Shown: in pieces, positions 17,277-23,908 of the stretch | Position numbering within the stretch: the stretch's first letter is position 1 | How the letters are laid out: each line of letters starts with the position of its first letter | Source: Actinopolymorpha pittospori | GTDB lineage: Bacteria > Actinomycetota > Actinomycetes > Propionibacteriales > Actinopolymorphaceae | Length of the DNA: 64,000 nucleotides | NCBI RefSeq assembly: GCF_014873875.1 | Contig: NZ_JADBEM010000001.1 | Location: 1,488,001 to 1,552,000 of the forward strand | Direction of reading: 5' to 3' | Position numbers and translations under genes: made by a program | The notes under the pieces: generated by a model | Seen by the model: only the letters and a program-made list of their open reading frames with translations | Database searches by the model: none | Told to the model about the DNA's origin: nothing

Positions 17277-17288
17277 TAACTGAGTATA
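17265..17288 (-). promoter_or_regulatory. -10 element and palindromic operator at the GNAT start
   Basis: The palindrome AGTTAGTG-C-CACTAACT (17265-17281) has perfect 8-bp arms around one base and covers the GTG start of the acetyltransferase. TATACT (17288 to 17283, minus strand) is placed so that transcription would start at the GTG itself, giving a leaderless mRNA. This arrangement fits a TetR- or GntR-type repressor blocking the start site. No such regulator is encoded in the window. Confidence 0.6.
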
Positions 17289-17334
17289 GGAGGGCCGGAT
17301 CGCGGGACGGGGGCCTGTACGCGGCGGCGGACGT

Positions 17335-17361
17335 TGTCACGCTCGCGGGTCTGGCGGTGTC
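17335..17361 (+). promoter_or_regulatory. Candidate ECF41-type promoter
   Basis: TGTCAC at 17335-17340 and TGTC at 17358-17361 lie about 38 bp before the carboxymuconolactone-decarboxylase gene. Published ECF41 promoters have TGTCACA and CGTC elements about 16-17 bases apart. The spacing fits and the second element differs by one base. This would make the CMD-sigma operon autoregulated, as is usual in the group. Confidence 0.45.
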
Positions 17362-17398
17362 TTGATGGGCGACAGGCACTACCTACAAGGAGGACACC

Positions 17399-17977
17399 AT
17401 GGCGCTACGCGTACCGAAGGCCGAGCTCCCCGCAGAGCTCAGGGACACCATGATCGCGCAGCTCGGTACCGTGCCCGAGAACGTCGAGGTGCTCTGGCAC
17501 AGCCCCCAGGTCACCCAGGACAACCTGGAGTTCGGCGCCAAGGTGGGCGCGTGGGACGCGGCCGACGAGAGCCTCAAGTCCTTCGCGCACATGGCCGTCG
17601 CGGCCCAGGTCGGCTGCAGCTGGTGCCTCGACGTCGGCTACTTCCAGGCGCAGAACCAGAACCTGGACCTGACCAAGGCGAGCCAGGTGCCGCGCTGGCG
17701 GGAGTCGGAGGTGTTCACGCCACTGGAGCGGGACGTGCTGGAGTACGCCGAGGCCATGACGAACACACCGCCGACCGTCACCGACGAGCTGTACGCGGGC
17801 CTGCTCGACCGGCTCGGTCCGGCCGCGATGGTCGAGCTCACCGCGCTCATCGCCTACGTCAACCTGGCGACCAGGGCCAATGTGGCGAACGGGGTCAGGT
17901 CGCAGGGCTTCTCCGACGCGTGCGAGATTCCGCTGGCCGCGCGCCCCGAGACGACCGGCGTAGCGTCGACGGCATGA
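17399..17977 (+). CDS. Carboxymuconolactone decarboxylase (AhpD-like) family protein
   Basis: A 192-aa all-helical CMD/AhpD-fold protein. It has the redox motif C73-S-W-C76 followed by L-D-V-G-Y, where AhpD proteins have C-x-x-C then H. AhpD-type proteins reduce peroxides or act as thiol-disulfide partners. AAGGAGG at 17387-17393 supports the ATG. The stop overlaps the start of the sigma factor gene (ATGA). Linkage of a CMD protein to an ECF41 sigma factor is the hallmark of that group, so this gene is the probable target and functional partner. Confidence 0.9.
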   Translation: MALRVPKAELPAELRDTMIAQLGTVPENVEVLWHSPQVTQDNLEFGAKVGAWDAADESLKSFAHMAVAAQVGCSWCLDVGYFQAQNQNLDLTKASQVPRWRESEVFTPLERDVLEYAEAMTNTPPTVTDELYAGLLDRLGPAAMVELTALIAYVNLATRANVANGVRSQGFSDACEIPLAARPETTGVASTA

Positions 17978-18840
17978 GCGAGGATCCGTTCGTCGCCCAT
18001 CGCAGCCTGCTCTTCACGGTCGCCTACGAGATGCTCGGGTCGGCGACCGACGCGGAGGACGTGGTGCAGGAGTCCTGGCTGCGCTGGGCCGACGTCGACC
18101 AGTCCCAGGTGAGTGACCCGCGGGCGTACCTCGTCCGGGTCGTCACCCGCCAGGCACTCAACCGCCTGCGAACGTTGTCCCGCCGCCGTGAGGAGTACGT
18201 CGGGGAGTGGCTGCCGGAACCTTTGCTGACCAGCCCTGATGTCGCCGAGGACGTCGAACTCGCGGAGAGCGTCTCGATCGCGATGCTGACCGTGCTGGAA
18301 ACACTCGGGCCGACGGAGCGGGCGGTGTTCGTGCTCCGCGAGGTCTTCGACCTGCCGTACGGCGAGATCGCCGAGGCCATCGGGAAGTCCGCGCCCGCGG
18401 TCCGGCAGATCGCGCGGCGGGCACGCGACTACGTGGCGGCCCGGCGACCGCGGGTGCAGGTGAGCCGTCCGGAGCAGCAGGCCGTGGTGGAGCGGTTCCT
18501 CCTCGCGGTGCGCACCGGTCAGTTGCAGGAGCTGATGCGGGTCATGGCGCCCGACGTGGTTCTGGTCGCCGATGGCGGCGGGCTTGCGGCCGCCGCTCGG
18601 GTTCCGATCCACGGCGCCGAACTGGTGGCGACGTTGCTCGCACGCGCGGACCGGGTGGTGGCCAGTTTCGAGGCGACGCCGGTGTGGCTCAACGGCGCAC
18701 CCGCGGCCCGGATCGAGATCGACGGCCAAGTCGCCGCGGTGAGCCTGGTGGTGGAGAACGGGCAGGTCACCCGCATCTACGCGATGGCGAACCCGCAGAA
18801 GCTGACGCGCCTGGATACACCGGCCGAACTCGCCAGGTAA
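17974..18840 (+). CDS. ECF41-group RNA polymerase sigma factor (SigJ-like)
   Basis: A 288-aa ECF sigma factor. Region 2 (about 8-75) contains LLFTVAYEMLGSATDAEDVVQESWLRW and region 4 (about 110-160) VLETLGPTERAVFVLREVFDLPYGEIAEAIG. A C-terminal SnoaL-like domain (about 170-288) takes the place of an anti-sigma factor. Group hallmarks are visible: W-L-P-E-P after region 2, and D-G-G-G in the SnoaL domain, here followed by Leu where the group usually has Lys. The SnoaL domain controls activity in cis. It overlaps the CMD gene by 4 bp and is followed by a strong hairpin. Confidence 0.92.
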   Translation: MSEDPFVAHRSLLFTVAYEMLGSATDAEDVVQESWLRWADVDQSQVSDPRAYLVRVVTRQALNRLRTLSRRREEYVGEWLPEPLLTSPDVAEDVELAESVSIAMLTVLETLGPTERAVFVLREVFDLPYGEIAEAIGKSAPAVRQIARRARDYVAARRPRVQVSRPEQQAVVERFLLAVRTGQLQELMRVMAPDVVLVADGGGLAAAARVPIHGAELVATLLARADRVVASFEATPVWLNGAPAARIEIDGQVAAVSLVVENGQVTRIYAMANPQKLTRLDTPAELAR

Positions 18841-18863
18841 GTCAGCCGCCGCTTCGGCGCTCG

Positions 18864-18901
18864 GGGGTGTTCCGGGCGGTGCGAACCGCCCGGAACACCC
18901 C
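18864..18901. terminator. Bidirectional GC-rich hairpin between convergent genes
   Basis: A perfect 17-bp stem (GGGGTGTTCCGGGCGGT and its complement) with a 4-base GCGA loop lies between the stop of the ECF41 gene (18840) and the stop of the leftward membrane protein gene (18940). It can serve both transcripts. Confidence 0.8.
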
Positions 18902-18939
18902 ACGACCGCACCCGAAATCACCCGTAGGCGGCGAGGCCG

Positions 18940-19641
18940 TCAGGGGGCGGCCGGGCCTCCCTGCTCGGCGACCGTCCCAGCCGCCGCACGCAGCCGGAAG
19001 TAGCCCATCGTGAGGACGAGCGAGACGAAGGGCGCGACCACTGTCCCGGAGACGATGCCGCTGATGAATGCTCGGATCTCGTTGGGCAGGGCCAGGAGCA
19101 GCACGTTGAGGACGATCTGGGCCGCGAGCGTCAGGAGGAACACGCAGGCGAGCGTGCCGAACACCTCCAGGCCGTGGCCCCGGACAAGAGCGCGGCTGCG
19201 CCCGAAGGAGTCGAACGCCGACGCGCGCTCGAGCACGATCACCGGAACGATGAGGCACCAGAGCGTGAGCATGACGAGCCCCGGAATGATCAGCAGGACC
19301 AGACCGACCGCGATCACCAGGCCGGAGACGAGGGACGCGATCGCGACCTGCCCGAGGTAGGGCCGCGCCGCGTTCACGGTCGCCCCGAGGGAGAGGTCGG
19401 CCCGCCCGTCGCGGACGTCCTCGACCGCCTTGACGAGCGCCGCCTGCAGCAGGAAGGCCGCGGCGAAACTGACGACAACAGCGAGGAAATCGCCCAGGAC
19501 CGACCCGAACAGGACGGAGAGCAGTGTGCCAACGACCGTGGCGACGACGTAGACGACCAACGCGATCGTGAGGAGATGCTGGGCGTGCGCCCGATACATC
19601 GCCCAAGCCTCACGGAGCACTCCAGCCAATGGTGGGTTCAT
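18940..19641 (-). CDS. Polytopic membrane protein (YciC/glycerophosphodiesterase membrane-domain-like)
   Basis: A 233-aa protein with about six hydrophobic segments, beginning LLTIALVVYVVATVVGTLLSVLF and including VIAVGLVLLIIPGLVMLTLWCLIVPVIVLERA. The N-terminus MNPPLAGVLREAWAMYRAHAQHLL and the I-P-G-L-x-x-x-x-x-x-x-x-x-P-V-x-x-x-E pattern resemble the membrane domains attached to glycerophosphodiester phosphodiesterases and YciC-type proteins. No catalytic domain is attached. Function unknown. It ends at the shared hairpin. Confidence 0.72.
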   Translation of the reverse strand: MNPPLAGVLREAWAMYRAHAQHLLTIALVVYVVATVVGTLLSVLFGSVLGDFLAVVVSFAAAFLLQAALVKAVEDVRDGRADLSLGATVNAARPYLGQVAIASLVSGLVIAVGLVLLIIPGLVMLTLWCLIVPVIVLERASAFDSFGRSRALVRGHGLEVFGTLACVFLLTLAAQIVLNVLLLALPNEIRAFISGIVSGTVVAPFVSLVLTMGYFRLRAAAGTVAEQGGPAAP

Positions 19642-19719
19642 GGCCGAAGGGTAGTTGCCGATCAGGGCCCCGTCACGGGTTGCATCCAGACCTCAGACTG
19701 CCGCCCCGCGACACGCGTG

Positions 19720-20925
19720 TCAGGCGGAGGCCCAGGCGACCAGGGATCCGACCACGGCCAGCATCACGTTGACGCCAACGGTTATCCAGACGTTCAGGAG
19801 CCAGCCGAAGTACTGCAGCAGAAGAGCCGCCCCGGGGTTCACCCAGGCAAGCGCCGAGAGGGCGAGCATGGCGATGAACTGTGTCATGGAGAACGCGAAG
19901 ACGGCCGAGTGCATGATGTTGAGGCGCTCGACGACGGTCTGGAGTGAGGCCCCCATGTGCTCGGCCCGGTCCGCGAGTGCCGTCCCGTCGGAGATGAAGG
20001 CGGCCAGCCGCCGCTGGGCTGCGGTGCTCGCCTCCCCGGTCCAGTCCGGGACCATCGACTGGCGGATCGCGGGCATCCAGTCGTGGAAGATCGTCCGCGC
20101 TCCGGCCGCGACGCCATACCAGGAGCCGATCGCCTTGTCGATCAGGTCGTCCGACATCACCAGGGCCTCAGCGGTCCACAGCACGGACGCGACCGTGGCG
20201 GCGATGTTGAACCTGCTCGACATCTTCAGGACGGCATCGGTCCGTAGGCTCAGCGCCCGGAGCTGGGAAACCCTCCTCTCGGCACCGAAGTGATCCTGGA
20301 TCGTTTCGAGTAAGGCACGGTCCAGGCGACCATTCGCAAAATCGTTGTACCGGGACTCCAGGAGTAGAGCCTCTTCGGCGGAAAGAGACATCTTCATGGC
20401 CTCCGTGTCCGCCATCTCCCGCCAGACTCTCGTGGCTACCTCGATGGCGTAGTCGGCTTCGACGGTCACAGATCGCGCATGAGCCGCCGCCTCTGCCAAC
20501 TTTTGTTGCTGCGCGTTGCCCAGGCCCCACCGGGCCAACAAGGAGGCGGACAAAAGGCCGTTGGAAACGCCCTCGCCCACGCGCCCGCCTCTGGGAACTG
20601 AATCGGAATGGGCTGACCCCGCGGCCTGGACGATTGTCAGCAGGTTGGCGACCTCAGCCGAGACGTATCCCACGGCGGCCTTTCCCATTCCGTTGGCGAT
20701 CGTGACGCCCTCTGTCCGCAGGGCGTTCATCTTGGTGTCGATGTCGTCACAGCCGCCGTTGTAGCGACCGCAGGCAAAGATCCCGACGCCACCCAGTGCC
20801 AGGGCAGGGAGTTGGCAGTCCCCGCCGAGCAACTTTCGGAGCTCCGCGAGCTGCTCCACGTCGGCGTCCATGTCGACCGCCGTCTTTATGAGGCTCTTCG
20901 AACTCACCTGCACCGGATCGGGCAT
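19720..20925 (-). CDS. Hypothetical protein with long helical region and C-terminal membrane pair
   Basis: A 401-aa protein I do not recognise. It begins MPDPVQVSSKSLIKTAVDMDADVEQLAELRKLL, contains a mostly helical, Ala-rich middle (about 60-300) with few Cys, then a segment STAAQRRLAAFISDGTALADRAEHMGASLQTVVERLNIMHS, and ends in two membrane helices (MTQFIAMLALSALAW and LLLQYFGWLLNVWITVGVNVMLAVVGSLVAW). The helical N-terminus is reminiscent of WXG100/ESX-type or cell-surface coil proteins, but no W-x-G motif is obvious. GGAGG before the ATG at 20925 supports the start. Confidence 0.7.
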   Translation of the reverse strand: MPDPVQVSSKSLIKTAVDMDADVEQLAELRKLLGGDCQLPALALGGVGIFACGRYNGGCDDIDTKMNALRTEGVTIANGMGKAAVGYVSAEVANLLTIVQAAGSAHSDSVPRGGRVGEGVSNGLLSASLLARWGLGNAQQQKLAEAAAHARSVTVEADYAIEVATRVWREMADTEAMKMSLSAEEALLLESRYNDFANGRLDRALLETIQDHFGAERRVSQLRALSLRTDAVLKMSSRFNIAATVASVLWTAEALVMSDDLIDKAIGSWYGVAAGARTIFHDWMPAIRQSMVPDWTGEASTAAQRRLAAFISDGTALADRAEHMGASLQTVVERLNIMHSAVFAFSMTQFIAMLALSALAWVNPGAALLLQYFGWLLNVWITVGVNVMLAVVGSLVAWASA

Positions 20926-21089
20926 GCCGTGCCTCCAGGACACTCATTCAGCCTTCGTCAGGGCACGCTATCGCGCGAGGGCTTCCCCGACGACGGCTCG
21001 CGACTCAGCCTGTGGATCATCGCGCCGTCCGTCGTCCCGGTACCGGGACAAGGCCACAGCGAACTGTCGCCGGTGGCGTACGTGCGTGC
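20926..21089. other. Intergenic region upstream of the hypothetical gene
   Basis: About 165 bp between the end of the molybdopterin oxidoreductase gene and the start of the hypothetical membrane protein gene, both leftward. I see no repeat or strong hairpin. Confidence 0.35.
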
Positions 21090-22163
21090 TCAGGCCGGGT
21101 CGTCGACGTGGATGGGATGCGCGAGTACGGCGTTGTACAGATAGCCGAGATCGTTCCAGGGTACGGCGTCGGGTTGGGTCCCTCCCCTGTCGTCGGTGGC
21201 ACGCACCCGGAGCTCGTGCTCGCCAGGCACGGCGTTCCAGCCGAACTGCCAGCGCACCCAGGTCGCCTGCTCGACGGGCGGCAAAAGGACGGCGTGCTGC
21301 CACGGCCCGTCGTCCACCCTGCACGTCACCTGGTGGATCCGCGCCTCCCCGGCGTACGCGCGGCCGCGGATCACCTGCCTGCCCGGGCGCAGCCGCGCGG
21401 GCCAGGGTAGTTCCACCAGGCTGGCCACCGGGATCTCGTTGATCGGTACGCCGGCGGATTCCCCGGTCGGTGGGTAGCCGGGCCCGATGAGCACGTAGTC
21501 GTCGGTGTTCCACGGCACGGACAGGTCCTTGTCGGACACCTGGATCCGGCCGACCCACTTGACACTCGCGGCACCCAGCCAGCCGGAGACCAGCACGCGG
21601 GCAGGGTAGCCGTGGTCGGGTAGGAGTACTTCGCCGTTCATGGCGAGGACGAGCAGGGTGTCGTCGGCCAGCGCCTTGGCCAGGGGCATAGGTCGTCGAC
21701 CGGGACCGTCGAGTCCCTCCGGCATGACCTGCCGCGCGTTCGGCCCGATGCCCGCCGGGGACAGCACGTCCCGCAGTCGTACCCCCGTCCACTCGGCGGT
21801 GCCGATCGCGCCCCGACCCCACTGCGTGCCTTCGAAGGTCCGGCCGCTGGCCCGCCCGAACAGCGAACGACGGTTCCCGGCACACTCGATCGTTCGTACG
21901 ACAGACGTCAGGGGCAGGTCCCACAGGTCGCGGTAGGTGTAGGTGACCGGCGCACGCACACCATCACCGTCGATCCGGAGCCGCCAACTCAAGACGTCGA
22001 TCATCGGGGTCGGCGCATGGTTGCGGATGAAGAACCGGTCGAGTGGGGTGAGAAGACCAGGTAGCCGATCGGGCCTGGTCTCGTAGTCGAGCCCGCTCCC
22101 AGGATCATCCATCAGGTCCGACAGGATCGGCTTGACGACCCCACGTTCGGCAGGCGTGGCCAC
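21090..22163 (-). CDS. Sulfite-oxidase-like molybdopterin-dependent oxidoreductase
   Basis: A protein of up to 357 aa. Residues about 45-205 are the oxidoreductase molybdopterin-binding domain, with the Mo-ligand Cys in T-I-E-C-A-G-N-R-R and with Y-P-A-R-V-L-V-S-G-W-L-G-A-A-S-V-K-W. Residues about 235-355 form the Ig-like dimerisation domain (IRGRAYAGEARIHQVTCRVDDGPW...VRATDDRGGTQPDAVPWNDLGYLYN). The family oxidises sulfite or related oxoanions. No Tat or Sec signal is present, so it is probably cytoplasmic. The GTG at 22163 abuts AGAGGAG, so the exact start is uncertain. It follows the catalase gene by 5 bp. Confidence 0.86.
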   Translation of the reverse strand: MATPAERGVVKPILSDLMDDPGSGLDYETRPDRLPGLLTPLDRFFIRNHAPTPMIDVLSWRLRIDGDGVRAPVTYTYRDLWDLPLTSVVRTIECAGNRRSLFGRASGRTFEGTQWGRGAIGTAEWTGVRLRDVLSPAGIGPNARQVMPEGLDGPGRRPMPLAKALADDTLLVLAMNGEVLLPDHGYPARVLVSGWLGAASVKWVGRIQVSDKDLSVPWNTDDYVLIGPGYPPTGESAGVPINEIPVASLVELPWPARLRPGRQVIRGRAYAGEARIHQVTCRVDDGPWQHAVLLPPVEQATWVRWQFGWNAVPGEHELRVRATDDRGGTQPDAVPWNDLGYLYNAVLAHPIHVDDPA

Positions 22164-22168
22164 CTCCT

Positions 22169-23641
22169 CTAGCGCCCCTGGGTCGCCAGGTCGAGACCGC
22201 GGGCGATCCGTGCGCCGAGGTCAGCGTCGACCTTGCCCCAGTACTCACGGACCGCGCGCTCCTGGATGGTGCGTTCCACGCCCTGGCTCAGATGCCAGAC
22301 GGCGTTCTCGACCAGGCGGTCCTGTTCGGCGGAGGAGAGCACCTGCCGATAGAGCGTGCCGGGCTGGATGAAGTCGTTGTCGTCGCGGTGCGCGACGTAG
22401 GCCGTCCGCATGATCTCCGCGGCCTCGACGAACCAGCTCGGATCCGGATAGCGCTGTTGGTCGCCCCGGGGGCCGCCGTAGCTGTTCGGCGCGTAGACCG
22501 GCTGGCTCCCGTTGTGGGCGAACCGCATCGGACCGTCCTTGTTGTAGTTGTGCACCTCCGACAGCGGCTTGTTGATCGGCAACTGGTTGTAGTTCGTTCC
22601 GGTGCGGTAACGCTGGGAATCGCCGTAGGCGAACATGCGTCCCAGCACCATCTTGTCCGGGCTGGGTCCGATGCCCGGGACCATGTTCGACACCTCGAAA
22701 CCCGACTGCACCACCTGGGCGAAGAAGTTCTCCGGGTTGCGGTCGAGCACCATCCGCCCGACCGGGATCGTCGCGTAATCCTCGTGCGGCCACACCTTGG
22801 TGATGTCGAAGGGGTTGAAGCGGTAGTCGGGCGCGTCGTCGTAGGGCATGATCTGCATCTCGAGGCGCCACGACGGGTACTCCCCGCGGCGGATCGCCTC
22901 CCACAGGTCACGTCGGTGGTAGTCGAGATCCTCGGCGGCCATCGCCCTGGCCTCGGGCCCGGTCATGTTCTGGATGCCCTGCTCGGTCCTGAAGTGGTAC
23001 TTGACCCAGAACCTCTCACCCGCGCCGTTCTGCCACATGTAGGTGTCGCTGCTGAAGCCGTGCATGTGCCGCCACGTGCGCGGCGTACCCCGGTCGCTCA
23101 TCAGGATCGTGACCTGGTGGGCCGACTCCGGCGAGAGGCTCCAGAAATCCCACTGCATGTTGTTGTTGCGCAGTCCGCTGTCAGGCATGCGTTCCTGGGA
23201 GTGAATGAAGTCGGGGAACTTCATGGGGTCCCGTACGAAGAAGACCGGCGTGTTGTTGCCGACCATGTCGTAGTTGCCGTCTTCGGTGTAGAACTTGATC
23301 GAGAACCCGCGCACGTCGCGGTCGGTGTCCGGATAGCCCTCCTCACCGGCCACCGACGAGAAACGCACGAACAACGGGGTGCGCTTGCCGACCTGGTTGA
23401 GAAAGGCGGCCTTCGTCCACTGGGCCACATCGGCCGTCACCTCGAAGTAGCCGAAGGCACCGCCCCCCTTGACGTGATACACGCGATCGGGCACGCGTTC
23501 CCGAACGAAGTGAGCGAGCTTCTCGATCAAGTAGGTGTCCTGCAACAGGACGGGTCCGGAGCCGCCGACCGCGAGTGAGTACTCGTCACTGGCTACCGGG
23601 GCGCCCGCGTCCGTCGTGGTGTTCGGTGGCTGATCGCTCAT
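22169..23641 (-). CDS. katA: Monofunctional haem catalase
   Basis: A 490-aa small-subunit catalase that converts hydrogen peroxide to water and oxygen. The catalytic His lies in R-V-Y-H-V-K-G (His56), the distal side continues in VRFSSVAGEEGYPDTDRDVRGFSIKFYTEDGNYDMVGNNTPVFFVRD, and the proximal haem ligand is the Tyr of RMFAYGDSQRYR. The length fits clade III bacterial catalases. GGGAGAT precedes the ATG at 23641, which excludes the longer frame. Its partner 5 bp downstream is a sulfite-oxidase-like enzyme. The symbol follows the general family use. Confidence 0.95.
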   Translation of the reverse strand: MSDQPPNTTTDAGAPVASDEYSLAVGGSGPVLLQDTYLIEKLAHFVRERVPDRVYHVKGGGAFGYFEVTADVAQWTKAAFLNQVGKRTPLFVRFSSVAGEEGYPDTDRDVRGFSIKFYTEDGNYDMVGNNTPVFFVRDPMKFPDFIHSQERMPDSGLRNNNMQWDFWSLSPESAHQVTILMSDRGTPRTWRHMHGFSSDTYMWQNGAGERFWVKYHFRTEQGIQNMTGPEARAMAAEDLDYHRRDLWEAIRRGEYPSWRLEMQIMPYDDAPDYRFNPFDITKVWPHEDYATIPVGRMVLDRNPENFFAQVVQSGFEVSNMVPGIGPSPDKMVLGRMFAYGDSQRYRTGTNYNQLPINKPLSEVHNYNKDGPMRFAHNGSQPVYAPNSYGGPRGDQQRYPDPSWFVEAAEIMRTAYVAHRDDNDFIQPGTLYRQVLSSAEQDRLVENAVWHLSQGVERTIQERAVREYWGKVDADLGARIARGLDLATQGR

Positions 23642-23754
23642 TCCATCTCCCGCCTGATTTCCCGCAGAACATGGTCCCAAGGTGATCAGGCAGCCGGAGT
23701 GCACTCTGCAGAGTTCTCATCCGCGTAGGTCCGGCCACGCGGAGAACGCGTGTC

Positions 23755-23792
23755 GCACGAAAAAGCAGGGACCGCACGAAAAAGCAGGGACC
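23755..23792. repeat. Two exact tandem copies of a 19-bp unit
   Basis: The unit GCACGAAAAAGCAGGGACC occurs twice in direct succession and the first bases of a third copy follow. It lies in the gap between the divergent catalase and penicillin-binding-protein genes, about 115 bp before the latter. It could be a slipped-strand duplication or a pair of regulator sites. Confidence 0.7.
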
Positions 23793-23908
23793 GCACGGGT
23801 CAGGCCCCGGTCACGCTGTGTCACGTCGCGGTTCGAAACTGGCGCACCAGCGGCGGCGCTCGAAAGTGGCTGTGCGTTCTTGTCACACAAGTCGTTTACC
23901 CTGAAATC

